DNA of 64,000 bases from Sphingopyxis sp. LK2115 (GTDB lineage: Bacteria; Pseudomonadota; Alphaproteobacteria; Sphingomonadales; Sphingomonadaceae). The stretch's first letter is position 1. Every line of letters begins with the position of its first letter. The stretch covers positions 62,001-126,000 of the forward strand of contig NZ_JABWGQ010000044.1 in the NCBI RefSeq assembly GCF_014595975.1, in the 5' to 3' direction. Both the position numbers and the translations under genes were made by a program. The notes under the pieces are model-generated. The model saw only the letters and a list, made by a program, of their open reading frames with translations, was not told the DNA's origin and did not search any database. Shown piece after piece: positions 57,178 through 64,000 of this stretch.

Positions 57178-58137
57178 CTATTCGGGCGCGCTCGCGGTAT
57201 CGGGAGCGGTCAGCCGGACCTGGAAACGCTCTTCCGCCAACGGGTGCATGAAACGCTGGTCGCGCAGCACCAGCGCATCGCCTTCGCGCTCGGCCACCGG
57301 CATCCGCGCCCAGAACAGAAAGGCGCGTGCATCGGGATCGCCCTTGACCCAGATAGCGAGCCGCGGATCGTTCATCCCCGTCGGCGCACCGGTCAGATCG
57401 ACGGCTCCCCCGACGCCGGGCGTGAAGCTTGCCGTGCCATAACGGTCGGCGGTGCGCCAGAAAATGTCGCGCCGCCAGAAGGCGAGCGGCGGCGGGCTCG
57501 CGACGACAAGCGCGTCCGCCTTGCCGCCCGCGGCCAGCGCGCCCGACGCCATCCGTTCCGCCGCGCCGGTGATCAGCCCATTCGCGAAGATATAGGCTGA
57601 AACGGCCGCAAAACCGATCCACGCCGGGCGCCGCCAATTCGGCGCGCCGCGCCGTTCACGCCGGAACGACAGCCAGAGCGAAACCGCCAGCGCGATCCAG
57701 ATCCACAGGTCGATGATGAAGATGCTGTCGCCATAGAACCATTGTGACGAGAAGGGTTCGAGCAGGCGGATGCCGTAATTGTTGAGCCAGTCGAGCGCCG
57801 GATGGCTGAGACACCCGATGAACGCGATTGCAAGCAGCCACCCGCGATGGATCGGAAGGCGATCGGCGGGCCGTTTTCCGCGCCTTTCCTGCCAGCGGTC
57901 AAAGGCCATCATCAGCACCCAGAGGATGATCGGCAGCACCAGCATGGCCACCGGCCCATGGGTAATCCCGCGCCGAAAACCCAGATGCTGCACCCCGTCG
58001 AGCCAGAACAGGCAGGCCGCATCGATATCCGGCAGGTTCGCCGCCACAACCAGCGTCGGAATCGCCAGTCCTGTCTTTTTCTTGAGCCCCATCTGTCCCA
58101 GCAATGCGCCGACAAGGCTGTGTGTCAGATTATCCAT
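57178..58137 (-). CDS. Membrane-bound metal-dependent hydrolase (YdjM/DUF457)
   Basis: A 319-residue membrane protein of the YdjM (DUF457) type. It starts MDNLTHSLVGALLGQMGLKK, with the THSLVG signature, and has metal-type motifs NLPDID near 36 and RRGITHG near 55, plus HPALDWLNNYG near 115. About five membrane helices lie at 25-180. The C-terminal about 120 residues are a soluble extension. ATG 58137 is clear from the family N-terminus. The family is linked to LexA-regulated, predicted metal-dependent hydrolases, but no function is established. Confidence 0.85.
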   Translation of the reverse strand: MDNLTHSLVGALLGQMGLKKKTGLAIPTLVVAANLPDIDAACLFWLDGVQHLGFRRGITHGPVAMLVLPIILWVLMMAFDRWQERRGKRPADRLPIHRGWLLAIAFIGCLSHPALDWLNNYGIRLLEPFSSQWFYGDSIFIIDLWIWIALAVSLWLSFRRERRGAPNWRRPAWIGFAAVSAYIFANGLITGAAERMASGALAAGGKADALVVASPPPLAFWRRDIFWRTADRYGTASFTPGVGGAVDLTGAPTGMNDPRLAIWVKGDPDARAFLFWARMPVAEREGDALVLRDQRFMHPLAEERFQVRLTAPDTASAPE

Positions 58138-58468
58138 AGGTCCCGTCGCTCGCATGGAAATGGCTTTGCGTAAAGCCTGAAGCCACTGAATCGTCGCTGG
58201 AAATTCGCCGGAAAAACGGGTCGCGCAGGGCGCGCATCCGAAGGACGATCGCGGCGCCAAAGGATCGACCCTTTGAGCATCGAAAGGGCGGGCCTGGATC
58301 GCTCACGATCGGAGCTGATGGATGATATCGGGTAATCGACTCGAAGGTCGACTTTCGGGGCCGCTATGGATGACCGGGCGTTGCCGGATATCCTCGCCCT
58401 TTCCGATCGTTCCTGCGCCTTCCCCGGATCGACGGCCGCCCCCCCCCGACGGAGGACGGCCGCATGGA
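58138..58468. other. 331-base gap without a recognised gene
   Basis: The stretch lies between two minus-strand genes, so it is the promoter region of the YdjM-like gene and the tail of the Yip1 gene. I see no clear ORF, tRNA, LexA box or strong hairpin. It contains a run of nine or so C near 58440. Confidence 0.4.
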
Positions 58469-59098
58469 TCATCGCTGGGCGCCGAGCAGCGACGGCGCGG
58501 TAACGGAGGAGACCACGGCGCCGATGATGAGGAACAGCACGATCGCAACGATCACGACAATGGCCGTGTAAGCCGCTGCCTTGTCCTGCGGCACCTTCAT
58601 CAGCACCGGCAGGCCCAGATAGAGGATATAGAGGCCATAGAGCGCGAACAGCAGCCCGATCAGGCCGAGCATCGGGATCAGCCCGAAAATGCCGCCAACC
58701 CACGCCGCGGTGCCCGAATAGGCGGCAACCTTCAACGCCTGGATCTGGTCCTTCTGACCGCCGAAACCGGGTGCCAGTCCGTCGATGACGAGCGCCAGGA
58801 CAAAAACGGTCGCCAGGGTCAGCCCATAAGACAGAATCGCCGAGGTCAGCGCGGCGCCGATCGGCGGATGCCAGGTCATGCCAAGCGCCTGGAACCCGAT
58901 GAGCTGGCCGCCGACCAGCGAGGCGAACGGCCCGATCGCCGCCAGGGCGACGACATAGGGGACGTAGATCGACTTCGTCGTCGCCGGTTCGGCCGCGATC
59001 ACGGGCCAGGTTTCTTTGGGTTTCAGCAATATATCCTTGGCGCGCTGGACGATGCCCGCGGCGGGGCCGGAACCATTGGGTGGTAAATCAGCCATCAT
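58469..59098 (-). CDS. Yip1 domain membrane protein
   Basis: A 209-residue integral membrane protein of the Yip1 family (PF04893) found widely in bacteria, function unknown. The cytosolic start contains KDILLKPKETWPVIAAEP, a common signature, followed by about five helices (near 45-66, 82-105, 125-150, 153-165 and 180-203). A GGGGAGA ribosome site precedes the double ATG at 59098. It is divergent from hspQ. Confidence 0.84.
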   Translation of the reverse strand: MMADLPPNGSGPAAGIVQRAKDILLKPKETWPVIAAEPATTKSIYVPYVVALAAIGPFASLVGGQLIGFQALGMTWHPPIGAALTSAILSYGLTLATVFVLALVIDGLAPGFGGQKDQIQALKVAAYSGTAAWVGGIFGLIPMLGLIGLLFALYGLYILYLGLPVLMKVPQDKAAAYTAIVVIVAIVLFLIIGAVVSSVTAPSLLGAQR

Positions 59099-59275
59099 GC
59101 GTCTCCCCTGCTAGGATGCGGCCCGCAACCCGATCGGGACATGCAAAAGCCACGGGGAATGTTCAGCCCCGATGACCAACGCATCTGCAACCCCGATCGC
59201 AACCGATTCGGCAAACCGCGGCTCCCGGGAATGTAACGCACTTGAAACAGTCGTAAACCGCCATAGATTGACGGC

Positions 59276-59650
59276 ATGATACCCAAATCCGCCTCCGAAA
59301 CCCCGAACAGACCCGTGGCGCCGCTGGTCGGCCGCGCGCGCTTTGCGCCCGGCGACATCGTGCGCCACCGCCTGTTCGGCTTTCGCGGCGTCGTTTTCGA
59401 CATCGACCCGGTCTTTGCGAACAGCGACGAATGGTATGAAGCGATCCCCGAGGAAATCCGCCCGGCAAAGGAGCAGCCCTATTACCATCTGCTCGCCGAA
59501 AATGGCGATTCATCCTATATCGCCTATGTCAGCCAGCAGAATCTGGTCGCCGACGGCGACGGCGGCCCGATCGACCATCCGCAGATCGAAACGATGTTCG
59601 ACGGGCTGGAGCATGGCCGTTACCGCCTTCGCGCGATCCACCGCCACTAG
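59276..59650 (+). CDS. hspQ: Heat shock protein HspQ
   Basis: A 124-residue protein of the HspQ/YccV family, reported to bind hemimethylated oriC DNA and to act as a specificity factor for Lon. The domain spans about 20-124 with RFAPGDIVRHRLFGFRGVV, DEWYEAIPEEIRP and PYYHLLAENGDSSYIAYVSQQNL, which are the family hallmarks. A short hydrophilic N-terminus precedes it. It is divergent from the Yip1 gene and convergent with the ABC-2 permease. Confidence 0.93.
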   Translation: MIPKSASETPNRPVAPLVGRARFAPGDIVRHRLFGFRGVVFDIDPVFANSDEWYEAIPEEIRPAKEQPYYHLLAENGDSSYIAYVSQQNLVADGDGGPIDHPQIETMFDGLEHGRYRLRAIHRH

Positions 59651-59675
59651 GTAATGGGCGCCGGGGCGCGGCGCG

Positions 59676-60548
59676 TCAGGCCTTGAGCTTCCAGCCCGAG
59701 GCCAGCAGGCGATAGGTCACAAATCCCAACACGACATTGACCGCGACGAGCACCAGCACCGCGGTCGGCACGGGATTGGCGATTGTCGCATCGACCGTTC
59801 CGATAAAGCCGTAACGAAAGCCCATGATCGCATAATAGACGGGGTTCGCGTGGGCGATCCCCTGAAACCAGGGTGCGAGCAGGTCGACCGAATAGAAAGT
59901 GCCCGACAGGAGCGCGAGCGGGGTTACGACAAAGTTGGTCACTGCCGCGGCATGATCGAATTTTTCGGCCCAGACCGACGTGATGAGCCCAAGGAAGCCC
60001 AGCATCATCGCCCCCAGCACGCCAAAGACCGCGACCGCCCACAGATGATCGGCGCCGACATCGACGCCGGGCCAGAACAGCATCGCGATCCAGAGTGCGA
60101 AACCGACAAGGATCGCGCGCGTGATCGCGGCGCCGACCAGCGCGATAACCAGTTCGCCGACCGCAAGCGGCGGCATCAGATAGTCGACGATCGTGCCCTG
60201 GATTTTGCCCACAAGCAGCGAAAAGCTGGAATTGGCGAAGCTGTTCTGCAACATCGCCATCATGATGAGGCCGGGCGCGATGAAATCGGCGAAGGGGACG
60301 CCGATGACGGTGCGCCCGGCCCCGCCAAGCGCCACGGTAAAAATGACAAGGAAAAGGAGCGTCGTGATCGCCGGCGCCCAGATTGTTTGCAGCTGGACCT
60401 TGAAAAAGCGCCGCACCTCCTTGACATATAGCGCCTGCATGCCCGGCACGTTGAGCGCGCGGATGTGCGGGACGCCGGGTTCGGCAAAAGCCGGACCGGA
60501 GCGGTTATTCGCTGAGTCGGGGTTCGAATTTTGGGGCTGGCCGTTCAT
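59676..60548 (-). CDS. ABC-2 type transporter permease
   Basis: A 290-residue permease with six membrane helices, the first near 60. An N-terminal cytosolic stretch of about 55 residues includes VRRFFKVQLQTIWAPAITTLLF, an ABC-2 hallmark; other signatures are FIAPGLIMMAMLQNSFANSSFSLL and NPVYYAIMGFRYGFIG. The partner ATPase is not adjacent, so it is an orphan permease in this window. ATG 60548 gives the long N-terminus; an internal ATG just before the core is possible. It is divergent from gcrA. Possible cargo is a polysaccharide, drug or haem. Confidence 0.88.
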   Translation of the reverse strand: MNGQPQNSNPDSANNRSGPAFAEPGVPHIRALNVPGMQALYVKEVRRFFKVQLQTIWAPAITTLLFLVIFTVALGGAGRTVIGVPFADFIAPGLIMMAMLQNSFANSSFSLLVGKIQGTIVDYLMPPLAVGELVIALVGAAITRAILVGFALWIAMLFWPGVDVGADHLWAVAVFGVLGAMMLGFLGLITSVWAEKFDHAAAVTNFVVTPLALLSGTFYSVDLLAPWFQGIAHANPVYYAIMGFRYGFIGTVDATIANPVPTAVLVLVAVNVVLGFVTYRLLASGWKLKA

Positions 60549-60666
60549 GGCGTTCTCGCCTATCGCCTCCCCGATCTTACCGCAAGCTGGGCCGTCGCGA
60601 CCTCGATCCCGAAAGGATCGCCAGGCACCGGCCATGGCCCGCGGCGGGCAATGATGAGGAATGATT

Positions 60667-61356
60667 ATGTCGTGGACCGATGAGCGCATCGAACAATTGC
60701 GCAGCATGTGGGAAAAGGGCCTGACCGCCAGCCAGATCGCCGACGAACTGGGCGGCGTCAGCCGCAACGCCGTCATCGGCAAGGCGCACCGACTGGGACT
60801 GAAATCGCGCCCGTCACCCGTCAAGGCGACCGAAAAGACTGCAAAGCCAGCCAAGCCCGCGGCGCCCGCCGCTCCGAAACCCGCACTCGCCGCGGCCACG
60901 GCGCGTCCGGCCACCCCTGCCGCGCCGCGCCCGGAGCCGGTTTCCGCACGCCCCGAACCCAAGCCTGCGGCCGAAGCCCCGCGCGAAACGAGCAGCGACG
61001 CCGCGCCGAAACCCGATGCGCCGCGCATCGTTTCGATCGGCCCCGGCGGCTTTATCCGTCAAGGCCCCGGCGACCAGCAGGCGCCGATCCCGCCCGCGCC
61101 GCCGCGTCGCCTGGTGCCCGCCAAGCCGAGCCCGGAAATTGCCGACAAGACAAGCCTGCTCGACCTCAACGATCGCATCTGTCGCTGGCCGATGGGGCAT
61201 CCGGGCGAGCCTGACTTCCATTTCTGTGGCGAAGCGGTGAACCCCGGCTTCCCCTATTGCGTCGAACATTGCGGCCGCGCCTATCAGGCACAGCTGCCGC
61301 GCGGCACGCGGCGTCCGCCCCCACCCCCGCCCTTTGGCGGCCCGCGCGTTCGTTAA
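60667..61356 (+). CDS. gcrA: GcrA family cell cycle regulator
   Basis: A 229-residue sigma70-associated transcription factor that reads CcrM-methylated GANTC promoters in alphaproteobacteria. The N-terminal HTH MSWTDERIEQLRSMWEKG and SASQIADELGGVSRNAVIGKAHRLGL-like segment spans 1-45. A long Ala/Pro/Lys-rich linker (about 50-150) follows, then the C-terminal CRWPMGHPGEPDFHFCGE domain with a zinc-like cysteine cluster. ATG 60667 is favoured by GAGGA six bases upstream. No GANTC site is present in the 118-base promoter gap. It is longer than Caulobacter GcrA because of the linker. Confidence 0.92.
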   Translation: MSWTDERIEQLRSMWEKGLTASQIADELGGVSRNAVIGKAHRLGLKSRPSPVKATEKTAKPAKPAAPAAPKPALAAATARPATPAAPRPEPVSARPEPKPAAEAPRETSSDAAPKPDAPRIVSIGPGGFIRQGPGDQQAPIPPAPPRRLVPAKPSPEIADKTSLLDLNDRICRWPMGHPGEPDFHFCGEAVNPGFPYCVEHCGRAYQAQLPRGTRRPPPPPPFGGPRVR

Positions 61357-61365
61357 GCGCGCCCG

Positions 61366-61761
61366 GTGAGGCCGTTCGGCCAGGATTTTGAGTTCGCGCG
61401 CGCGCTCGGCCTGCAAATGGTCGCGCGCGGCGACGGATGCTGCACGATGGCGATCGACATCGAGCGTGAACGGCATTTCAATCCGCAGGGCGTCGCGCAC
61501 GGCGGCGTCGCCTATTCGCTCGCCGACACCGCGATGGGCGGGGCGCTGTTCAGCACGCTCGACGAGGGGCTGTGGTGCGCGACGCTGGAGATCAAGTTCA
61601 ACTATCACGTCGGGGTGCGCGAAGGCCGCCTGACTTGCGAGGCCAGCGTGCTCCACAAGGGCAAGCGCGTGGCCAATATCGACGCCCGTTTGTTTCAGCA
61701 CGACCGGCTCGTCGCGAGCGCCAACGGCAATTTCGCCATTTTTCCGGCGCCAAGGAATTAG
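61366..61761 (+). CDS. PaaI-type hot-dog thioesterase
   Basis: A 131-residue thioesterase of the PaaI family. The hot-dog signature NPQGVAHGGVAYSLADTAMGGAL (about 37-60) includes the catalytic His-Gly-Gly and Asp55. A conserved TLEIKFNYH segment follows. It acts on acyl-CoA or phenylacetyl-CoA derivatives, but the substrate is undetermined. GTG 61366, 10 bases after gcrA, indicates co-transcription. Confidence 0.88.
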   Translation: MRPFGQDFEFARALGLQMVARGDGCCTMAIDIERERHFNPQGVAHGGVAYSLADTAMGGALFSTLDEGLWCATLEIKFNYHVGVREGRLTCEASVLHKGKRVANIDARLFQHDRLVASANGNFAIFPAPRN

Positions 61762-61833
61762 CCCAACCTGTTTCGCCCGCCATTCCGCCAGGGCGGCGAT
61801 AATGGAATAGCGGTCAGGGAAAGCCAGAAAAAA

Positions 61834-61860
61834 GGGCGCCGGATTATCGATCCGGCGCCC
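61834..61860. terminator. Strong bidirectional intrinsic terminator
   Basis: A perfect 11-base stem (GGGCGCCGGAT / ATCCGGCGCCC) with a five-base loop lies between convergent genes. CTCTTTTT follows on the plus side and AAAAAA precedes it, giving a T-run for both directions. It ends the gcrA/thioesterase transcript and the outer-membrane protein transcript. Confidence 0.9.
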
Positions 61861-61882
61861 CTCTTTTTCCGTTCCTGATGGA

Positions 61883-62716
61883 TCAGAAACGAAAGCTCAG
61901 CGTCCCGCGCACGCTGTGGGTGCGGAAATGCGGGTCGCTGCGGCGGATGTCGGTGCCGCCGCCGTTCAGCAGGAACGGGTTGGTTGCAGGCGCGGTCCCC
62001 GGCCCGACATTGACGACATAGTCATTGTCCTTGACGTCGGTGTAGAGATATTCCAGCCCGATGCCGATATTGTTCGTCAGCATCAGCTCGGCGCCGCCAC
62101 CGACGGTGTAACCCCACGCATTCGTCTTGCCATTATCGGCAAAGCTGTTTGCGGTGTTCGTCGTCGTGAACTTGTTGTCGAGCCGCGCATAAGCGCCGCC
62201 GCCGGTGACATAGAAGAGCGCGCCGCCGCCCGGCGTGTAACCCGCGCGCAGGCGGGCATTCGCCTGATAATCGGCCTCGCGGCTCATCGTGTAGCTTGCC
62301 GGCGTGGTCGAAAAACCGCTCACGCTGTCGCGCGCGACGCTGTGACCGCCCTCGACCACCGCGCCGAGGACGAAATTGCCCATACGCTTGTCATAGCCGA
62401 GGCGCCCGAAAAACTCTGGACCGTCCTTGTCGTTGCGGCAGCCGATATTGGCGGTACTTGTGGCCGCGCCGTTACAGAAGCCCGGCGAGAAAGCATTGGC
62501 TCCGCTCACTGTGGTGACGGTGTCGCCATAGCTGCCATCGCGGTTGGTGTCGAACACCAGCGTTTCGCCACGGTCGCTTCCCTGAAGCGTCGCGCCGCCG
62601 CCGATCGAGATATAGGGACCGTCGAAGTCCTGCGACGGGTCGCGGTTGTCCTGTGCAACGGCAGGAACAGCCAGCACGGATGCCGCCGTGGCGGCGAGGA
62701 GAGCTGCGAGTTTCAT
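61883..62716 (-). CDS. Outer-membrane beta-barrel protein
   Basis: A 277-residue porin-like protein. A signal peptide (1-21, ending AVAQ) precedes an eight-strand-type barrel with alternating hydrophobic strands (GPYISIGGGATL, FFGRLGYDKRM, NARLRAGYTPG, WGYTVGGGAELML, IGLEYLYTDV), closing with a C-terminal Phe (VRGTLSFRF). The loop with a Cys pair (SPGFCNG...GCRND) is unusual. A GTGGAG ribosome site lies upstream of ATG 62716. It resembles OmpA/OprW-type small barrels of sphingomonads. Confidence 0.85.
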   Translation of the reverse strand: MKLAALLAATAASVLAVPAVAQDNRDPSQDFDGPYISIGGGATLQGSDRGETLVFDTNRDGSYGDTVTTVSGANAFSPGFCNGAATSTANIGCRNDKDGPEFFGRLGYDKRMGNFVLGAVVEGGHSVARDSVSGFSTTPASYTMSREADYQANARLRAGYTPGGGALFYVTGGGAYARLDNKFTTTNTANSFADNGKTNAWGYTVGGGAELMLTNNIGIGLEYLYTDVKDNDYVVNVGPGTAPATNPFLLNGGGTDIRRSDPHFRTHSVRGTLSFRF

Positions 62717-62884
62717 TGTTTTACTCCACTTTTTGATGACCTTACAGTCGCCCTCCAAACTCTTGGGGCTGTCAAAGGTTCCGCTGACCCGTCGCAATGC
62801 GGTGAAGCGCCCCCGCCGCAGGCCGGATGATGCCCGCCAAAACCGCGCTTGCCAGCGGCCTTTCCCGCCCCGTATAGCCACGCC

Positions 62885-64000
62885 ATGAGTCACGATTTGT
62901 TCGACGCCGCGACCCCCGCTTCCGACAGTTACAATGCTTCGCAGATCGAGGTGCTGGAGGGGCTCGAACCCGTCCGCCGCCGTCCCGGCATGTATATCGG
63001 CGGCACCGACGAGCGCGCGCTGCACCACCTTGCTGCCGAAGTGATCGACAACAGCATGGACGAAGCCGTCGCGGGCCACGCAACGCGCATCGAGGTGACG
63101 CTGGACGTCGGCAACCGGCTGACCATTATCGACAATGGGCGCGGGATGCCCGTCGATCCGCATCCCAAGTTTCCGGACAAGTCGGCGCTTGAGGTCATCA
63201 TGACCATGCTTCATTCGGGCGGCAAGTTCGAGGGCAAGGCCTATGCGACATCGGGCGGCCTCCACGGCGTCGGCGTCAGCGTCGTCAACGCGCTGTCGAT
63301 GGAGACCGAGATCGAGGTCGCGCGGGCGAAGCAACTCTATCGCCAGCGCTTCGCGCGCGGCGTGCCGCTCGGCCCGCTCGAAGAGCTGGGGCCGACCCCC
63401 AACCGCCGCGGCACAAGCGTATCCTTCGTCCCTGACCCCGAAATCTTCGGCGAACATGGCCGCTTCAAACCGCAGCGCCTTTATCGCATGGCGCGCTCGA
63501 AGGCCTATCTGTTCGCGGGCGTCGAAATCCGTTGGAAATGCGCACCCGAGCTGATCGGCGACGACACGCCCGCTGACGCGGTGTTCCAGTTCCCCGGCGG
63601 CTTGGCCGACCATTTGAAGGAACAGATCGGCACGCGCGAATGCGCGACCGCCGAACCTTTTGTCGGACGCCAGGATTTTCCGGGCGATCAGGGCCGCGCA
63701 GAATGGGCGATCGCCTGGCCGCTCTGGTCGGACGGCTCGTACAGCTGGTATTGCAACACGATTCCCACGCCCGCGGGGGGGACGCACGAGGCGGGGCTGC
63801 GCGCGGCGCTGACCAAGGGGCTGCGCGCGTTCGGCGAGCTGATCGGGCAAAAGAAGGCGGCGCAGATCACCGCCGAAGACGTGTTCAACGGCGGCGAGAT
63901 GATGCTGTCGGTGTTCATCCGTGATCCGCAGTTCCAGAGCCAGACCAAGGACCGCCTGTCGAGCCCCGAAGCGGCGCGCCTGACCGAAAATGCCGTGCGC
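62885..64000 (+). CDS. parE: DNA topoisomerase IV subunit B (3' end beyond window)
   Basis: The first 372 residues of a GHKL-ATPase topoisomerase subunit that separates daughter chromosomes with ParC. The ATP site is complete: EVIDNSMDEA (Glu52, Asn56), DNGRGMP (83-89), GGKFEGKAYATSGGLHGVG (about 112-130). The transducer domain begins near 230. ParE rather than GyrB is favoured by the compact N-terminus and the DKSALEVIMTMLHSGGKF segment, which is moderately certain. It is cut off at base 64000. Confidence 0.93.
   Translation, partial: MSHDLFDAATPASDSYNASQIEVLEGLEPVRRRPGMYIGGTDERALHHLAAEVIDNSMDEAVAGHATRIEVTLDVGNRLTIIDNGRGMPVDPHPKFPDKSALEVIMTMLHSGGKFEGKAYATSGGLHGVGVSVVNALSMETEIEVARAKQLYRQRFARGVPLGPLEELGPTPNRRGTSVSFVPDPEIFGEHGRFKPQRLYRMARSKAYLFAGVEIRWKCAPELIGDDTPADAVFQFPGGLADHLKEQIGTRECATAEPFVGRQDFPGDQGRAEWAIAWPLWSDGSYSWYCNTIPTPAGGTHEAGLRAALTKGLRAFGELIGQKKAAQITAEDVFNGGEMMLSVFIRDPQFQSQTKDRLSSPEAARLTENAVR

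Overview
The window is a dense, high-GC chromosomal segment of an alphaproteobacterium, most probably a Sphingomonadaceae member close to Sphingopyxis. This is inferred from gene content, not from a marker-gene phylogeny. Supporting signs are a GcrA-type cell-cycle regulator, DUF4893 and UrcA proteins, a GAAC-N7-GAAC LexA box of the alphaproteobacterial type, HpcH/CitE and MaoC genes next to methylcrotonyl-CoA carboxylase, and dispersed intergenic palindromes. No prophage, insertion sequence, transposase, CRISPR array or plasmid gene was seen. It reads as core genome.

Layout. 1-6.7 kb: a truncated M20 amidohydrolase and DUF4893 protein, a patatin / 3-hydroxybutyrate dehydrogenase pair, a zinc metallopeptidase overlapping an exported amidohydrolase, and a PilZ protein. 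6.9-15.4 kb: an exported S9 peptidase, valS, a LytS/LytTR two-component pair, and small exported proteins including UrcA. 15.7-22.5 kb: SOS-controlled uvrA coupled to ruvX, pyrB with a catalytically degenerate dihydroorotase, and a nitronate monooxygenase. 22.9-30.4 kb (minus strand): a YbaN-like protein, cytochrome c maturation genes ccmCDEFGH-ccmI, then the potassium transporter kup; ccmA and ccmB are absent. 30.5-36.3 kb: a leucine-type dehydrogenase, tRNA-His, a prolyl-4-hydroxylase-like oxygenase, a SIMPL protein, an ABC-F ATPase, and cysQ. 36.3-39.1 kb: cysD and a cysN-cysC fusion for sulfate activation, coupled to cysQ.

39.2-46.9 kb holds a LysR regulator divergent from a leucine/isovalerate catabolic operon: ivd, two small membrane-protein genes, mccB, mccA, a MaoC dehydratase and a CitE-like lyase. 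The last two appear to replace the usual crotonase-type hydratase and TIM-barrel HMG-CoA lyase. 47-50.9 kb is an operon of a MerR regulator with a 16-bp palindromic operator, a large acyl-CoA dehydrogenase and a phospholipase D. 50.9-59.1 kb: hisI and a lipoprotein divergent from purF and a short-chain dehydrogenase, then a NylB-like serine hydrolase, a cyclopropane-fatty-acid-synthase-like methyltransferase and membrane proteins. 59.2-64 kb: hspQ, an ABC-2 permease divergent from gcrA, a thioesterase, an outer-membrane beta-barrel protein, and the 5' part of parE.

Most operons are tightly packed, with ATGA, GTGA or TGATG stop/start overlaps. This suggests translational coupling in the uvrA-ruvX, pyrB-pyrC-like, ccm, cys, ivd-mcc and MaoC-CitE groups. 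Between transcription units there are at least three kinds of palindromic repeat, one of which sits inside the ccm operon. I found no clearly new multi-gene system. The best leads are the alternative leucine-degradation module with its embedded small membrane proteins, the pseudo-dihydroorotase, and the repeat families.
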